Assembly (NCBI GenBank): GCA_963769435.1
Contig: CAVYLN010000002.1
Span: 1,178,001 to 1,242,000, forward strand
Source: JADKAV01 sp963769435
GTDB taxonomy: Bacteria; Actinomycetota; Actinomycetes; S36-B12; UBA10799
Length of the DNA: 64,000 nucleotides
Direction: 5' to 3'
In this document: piece by piece, positions 61,075 through 64,000 of the stretch
How positions within the stretch are numbered: the stretch's first letter is position 1
Layout: the number at the start of each line of letters is the position of its first letter
Notes under the pieces: generated by a model
Told to the model about the DNA's origin: nothing
The model's input: the letters and a program-made list of their open reading frames with translations, nothing else
Databases searched by the model: none
Position numbers and translations under genes: made by a program

Positions 61075-62305
61075 ATGAGTCGGGTCGTGGTGCTGGGCGG
61101 GTGTGGCGGGATCGGCAGTGTCGCCGTGCGGACGTTGGCGGCCGCGGACGGCGTCGACGAGATCGTGATCGCCGACCTCCGCGGTGACGACGCAGCCGGT
61201 GCCGCAGCCACCTTCGACCGCCCCGGAGTCACTGGTGTGGCCGTCGACGCGACCTCCCCGGAGTCCCTGCGCGGTGTGCTCGACGGTGCAGATGTCGTCG
61301 TCAACTGCATCGGGCCCTTCTACCGGTTCGGGCCGCCGGTCCTGCAGGCCGCCATCGACGCGGGCATCGACTACGTCGACGTGTGCGACGACCTGGCACC
61401 CACGCGGGTGATGCTCGAGATGGACGAGGCCGCCGAGGACGGCCGGGGTCACTGCTCTGCTGGGGATGGGCAACTCACCGGGCATCGCGAACGTCATCGT
61501 CCGCCTGTGTGCCGATCAACTGCTCGACCAGGTCGAGACCGTCAACATCATGCACGTGCACGGGGGAGAGCCCGATGAGGGCGCCGCCGTGATCAAGCAC
61601 CGCATCCATGCGATGGTCAACCCGGTGCCGCTGTTCGTGGACGGCGAGTTCATCGAGGTCAGACAACTCGATGAGGACGGTCAGGCGTTCGTGCGCGAGT
61701 TCGACTTCCGCGACGTCGGCACCATGCCGGTGTATCCCTACCCCCACCCGGAGACGATCACCCTGCCGCGCTATCTGCCCGGCCTGCGGCGGGCCACCAA
61801 CATGGGCGTGATCTTCCCTCTGGACTACTTCCGCCGCACCCAGGACATGGTGCGGGTGGGGGCATGCTCGCAGGACCCACTGGAGGTCGGCGACCAGAAC
61901 GTGGTACCGCTCGACGTGGCCGTGGGGCTGATCCAGCGCCAGCGCCCCGCCTTCCTTGAGGCCGCGGGGGTGACCGGGCCGGCCGGTTGTCTGGCCGTTG
62001 AGGTGGGCGGCGTGAAGGACGGGGAGCAGCACCAGTACGTCTTCCAGTTGTCGTCGACGTCGGCCGGCGCGGGCGAGGGGACGGGTATCCCGGCGGCGGT
62101 CGGCGCCCTGCTAATGCTGCGCGGCGAGGTCTCCGGGCCCGGGGTGCTACCGCCCGAGGCCGCGGTCGATCCGAATACGTTCCTGGCCCTTGCCTTCGAT
62201 TCCATGGACCGGCTTGGAGTACGCACCGGGGGTGAGAGCGGAGCCGTGCACGTGGCACACATCGGCCCCGACGGCACTGTCACTGAGATCCCGTTGGGGA
62301 CGTGA
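61075..62305 (+). CDS. Saccharopine dehydrogenase-like protein, one frameshift
   Basis: About 410 codons. The N-terminal Rossmann motif is VVVLGGCGGIGSVA. INTERIOR segments include NCIGPFYRFGPPVLQAAIDA and YVDVCDDL, typical of the saccharopine-dehydrogenase family. A break near 61455 is repaired by removing one G from a G-run. The substrate is unknown; many actinobacterial members are not true lysine enzymes. TACGGT lies 6 nt before the ATG. Confidence 0.85.
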
Positions 62306-62337
62306 CGGCGCTACGTGCCCTGAGCGCCCGTTCGCAG

Positions 62338-62375
62338 ACGCAAGCAGGGGCCGCCCGCGCGGACGACCCCTTGCT
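62338..62375. terminator. Weak bidirectional hairpin
   Basis: AAGCAGGGG and CCCCTTGCT can form an imperfect stem with one bulge, between the convergent saccharopine-dehydrogenase-like and peroxiredoxin genes. There is no T-run, so this is only a candidate. Confidence 0.35.
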
Positions 62376-62387
62376 GCGATGAGCGGA

Positions 62388-63113
62388 CTACTTGCCGATG
62401 GCCGCGAACACTTCGGCCTCGCTGACCTCCTTCGTGCAGAAGAACCAGTCCTCGCACGTGACGCCTTCTTCCTTGCCCTCGACCCGGTCCTGCGCGGTAC
62501 CGCAGGAGCCCGCCGGCGGGACGATGACGGGCTCGCCCGGACGCCAGTCGGCCGGGGTGGCCACCGAGAGCGCGTCGGCGGCCTGCAGCGCAACGATCAC
62601 ACGCTTGAGCTCGTCGAAGTTGCGGCCCAGGCTCAGCGGGTAGTAGATGATCGTGCGGATGACGCCCTTGGGGTCGATCACGAACACCGCGCGTACGGCC
62701 TTCGTGCTGTCCTCACCGGGCATGATCATGCCGTACTTGCCCGCGACCTCCATGGTGATGTCCTCGATCAGCGGGAACTTCACCTCGACATCCTTCATGT
62801 CGCGGAACGCGATCTTCTCCTTGATCGTCCGCAGCCAGGCGATGTGGCTGTACAGGCCGTCGATCGACAGTCCCACCAGTTTCGTGTTCAGTTCCGCGAA
62901 CTCGTCCTCCATCGACGCGAAGGTCATGAACTCGGTGGTACACACCGGCGTGAAGTCGGCCGGGTGGCTGAAGAAGATCACCCAGTTGCCCTTGAAGTCT
63001 CCCGGGAAATTGATCTCCCCCTGCGTGGTCGTCGCCGTGAATGCCGGCGCCGGGTCCCCGATACGCGGCATCCCCGCCGTCGTTGTGGTTTCGGCCAACG
63101 AATCCGTTGTCAT
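62388..63113 (-). CDS. 1-Cys peroxiredoxin (Prx6 type)
   Basis: A 241-residue peroxiredoxin. The peroxidatic Cys58 is in DFTPVCTTEF; the Thr two residues upstream supports activity. It has the long Prx6 C-terminus and extra cysteines near its end (GSCGTA, VTCEDWFFC). It reduces hydrogen or alkyl peroxides. It is coupled to the Fur-type regulator upstream (ATGA overlap at 63110-63113). Confidence 0.93.
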   Translation of the reverse strand: MTTDSLAETTTTAGMPRIGDPAPAFTATTTQGEINFPGDFKGNWVIFFSHPADFTPVCTTEFMTFASMEDEFAELNTKLVGLSIDGLYSHIAWLRTIKEKIAFRDMKDVEVKFPLIEDITMEVAGKYGMIMPGEDSTKAVRAVFVIDPKGVIRTIIYYPLSLGRNFDELKRVIVALQAADALSVATPADWRPGEPVIVPPAGSCGTAQDRVEGKEEGVTCEDWFFCTKEVSEAEVFAAIGK

Positions 63114-63547
63114 GTTCCCTCTCCCTTGTTTGTTGAATCCTTCTGACATTCCTGGCATGTCCCCCAGAAGACGATCTCGGCCTCGATGTCGGAGAAACCG
63201 AGTTGTTCGGGTGGGGTCAGGCACGAGTCGATCCCGTGATCGCAGGGCAGATCCACCACGCGCAAGCACTGGCGACACCGCAGGTGATGGTGGGGGCCGT
63301 CGGCGGCGAGTTCGTAGAGCGCGGGGCCTGCACCGACGTCGATACGCTGCACCATTCCCGCCCCGACGAGGTCGTTGACGACGTTGTAGATCCCCTGCGT
63401 GGACACCACTCCGGCGCGATCACGCACTGCGCGGGCGACCGTGTCCGCCGAGACATGCCGGGCGTCGGCGAGCACCTGCAGAACGGCGACCCGCTGAGCG
63501 GTGACACGCAGTCCGCGGTGTCGCAATTCCGCTTCCGCATTCAGCAT
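63110..63547 (-). CDS. Fur-family (PerR-like) regulator
   Basis: A 145-residue winged-helix protein. LRVTAQRVAVLQVLADARHV opens the DNA-binding domain; HHHLRCRQC and WGTCQECQ provide two CxxC zinc sites. It probably senses metal or peroxide and controls the coupled peroxiredoxin gene. TATACT lies 6 nt before the ATG, and a palindrome TCCAATATTGGA overlaps the promoter spacer, an autoregulation candidate. Confidence 0.92.
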   Translation of the reverse strand: MLNAEAELRHRGLRVTAQRVAVLQVLADARHVSADTVARAVRDRAGVVSTQGIYNVVNDLVGAGMVQRIDVGAGPALYELAADGPHHHLRCRQCLRVVDLPCDHGIDSCLTPPEQLGFSDIEAEIVFWGTCQECQKDSTNKGEGT

Positions 63548-63553
63548 GTTTCG

Positions 63554-63559
63554 AGTATA
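63554..63559 (-). promoter_or_regulatory. -10 box TATACT
   Basis: It lies 6 nt before the ATG of the Fur-type regulator, next to the TCCAATATTGGA palindrome. Confidence 0.65.
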
Positions 63560-63571
63560 TCCAATATTGGA
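63560..63571. promoter_or_regulatory. Palindromic operator candidate of the Fur-peroxiredoxin operon
   Basis: TCCAATATTGGA is a perfect 12-nt palindrome located between a TTGAGT -35-like box (63575-63580) and the TATACT -10 box (63554-63559) on the minus strand. A repressor bound here would block RNA polymerase. The most likely binder is the regulator itself (inference). Confidence 0.6.
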
Positions 63572-63634
63572 ATCACTCAACTCTCGGGCTCCCCCGGCCT
63601 CAACCCAGGGGCAGGACGTGCACCTCCTGCACGG

Positions 63635-63640
63635 TAGTTT
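63635..63640 (+). promoter_or_regulatory. -10 box TAGTTT
   Basis: It lies 7 nt before the ATG of the MaoC-like gene. Confidence 0.55.
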
Positions 63641-63647
63641 CGGGGGT

Positions 63648-64000
63648 ATGAGCAAAACGAATCCCGGCAACTTCTTCGAGGACTTCACCGTCGGCCAGGT
63701 GATCGAGCACGCCACCCCACGCACGGTGACCGAGGGCGACCGCGCCGTCTACGGCTCCCTGTACCCGACACGTTTCGCCATCCCGTCCTCCGCGGCGTTC
63801 GCCGCCTCCGTGGGCCTGGAGCCGCACCCGGTTGAGGAGCTCATCGGCTTCCACATCGCCTTCGGCAAGACGGTCCCGGACATCTCACTGAACGCGGTCG
63901 CCAACCTGGGCTACGCGGAGTGCCGCTTCCACGCACCCGTCGTGCCGGGCGACACTTTGCGCACCCGTTCCACGGTGATCGGTCTGAAGCAGAACTCCAA
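63648..64000 (+). CDS. MaoC-like dehydratase, partial
   Basis: The first 117 codons of a protein running off the window. FFEDFTVGQVIEHATPRTVT and SLYPTRFAIPSSAAFAASVG with KTVPDISLNAVANLGYAECR match MaoC-type hydratases acting on acyl-CoAs. The hot-dog fold is inferred. TAGTTT lies 7 nt before the ATG. Length and exact substrate are not known. Confidence 0.85.
   Translation, partial: MSKTNPGNFFEDFTVGQVIEHATPRTVTEGDRAVYGSLYPTRFAIPSSAAFAASVGLEPHPVEELIGFHIAFGKTVPDISLNAVANLGYAECRFHAPVVPGDTLRTRSTVIGLKQNS

Overview
The window looks like chromosome of a high-GC Gram-positive actinobacterium. It carries a PafB/PafC pair, a wax-ester/diacylglycerol acyltransferase, a DUF2510 membrane protein, a DUF222/HNH (13E12-type) endonuclease-like gene and a Fur-type regulator. 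GC3 is very high, GTG starts are common, and many start codons lie 6-7 nt after a TANNNT box, as in leaderless transcripts. No rRNA, tRNA, CRISPR array, prophage or intact insertion sequence was seen. Genus cannot be assigned from sequence alone.

A large share of the genes (about 17) are interrupted by frameshifts. Wherever I reconstructed the junction, removing one base restored the family-typical protein, usually from a 2-4 nt run. I read these as +1 consensus errors and annotate the full genes across the breaks. They are densest from 1 to 19 kb. The 1190-codon gene at 23.7-27.2 kb is intact.

Layout. 0-5 kb: AmmeMemoRadiSam radical-SAM enzyme, small DUF genes, acyltransferase-3, DUF202 pair. 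5-9 kb: a GH13 alpha-glucosidase and a membrane-anchored PLC-like phosphodiesterase. 9-15.4 kb: a CHASE-GGDEF-EAL c-di-GMP enzyme, an exported protein, the TypA/BipA GTPase, a DUF2510 membrane protein. 15-21 kb: VOC protein, HNH gene, alpha/beta-hydrolase, then pterin dehydratase-pafB-pafC. 21-23.5 kb: cysK and a convergent serine acetyltransferase, a YCII protein, a tiny Cys-rich peptide gene with a strong terminator. 23.6-27.8 kb: a six-PAS GGDEF-EAL protein, then a scar with two gene remnants and hairpin repeats. 27.8-36 kb: acyl-CoA dehydrogenase, an exported metallophosphoesterase cluster, an ABC exporter. 36-42 kb: a lipid cluster with WS/DGAT, two patatin-like hydrolases and DUF2252. 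42-46.4 kb: a second GH13, repeats, a 5'-truncated MFS gene, an exported protein. 46.4-49.4 kb: DinB, AlkA-like glycosylase, lipoprotein, DUF302, AcpS. 49.4-54.7 kb: a tightly overlapping operon acyl-CoA synthetase - E1alpha - E1beta - lipoyl E2 - acyl carrier protein. 54.8-64 kb: an inverted-repeat element, exported phosphodiesterase, DUF389, beta-propeller-like exported protein, alpha/beta-hydrolase, DUF5993-DsbB, saccharopine-dehydrogenase-like protein, 1-Cys peroxiredoxin with its Fur-type regulator, and the start of a MaoC-like gene.

The most interesting unit is the 49.4-54.7 kb operon. It joins a 2-oxoacid dehydrogenase-type E1/E2 without an E3 to a dedicated carrier protein, with the carrier-activating AcpS gene convergent next to it. 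This suggests E1/E2 loading of a short acyl group onto ACP rather than onto CoA. Other leads are a shared C-terminal motif in two exported proteins, a DsbB with only one redox cysteine pair, widespread leaderless promoters, and three kinds of intergenic repeat.
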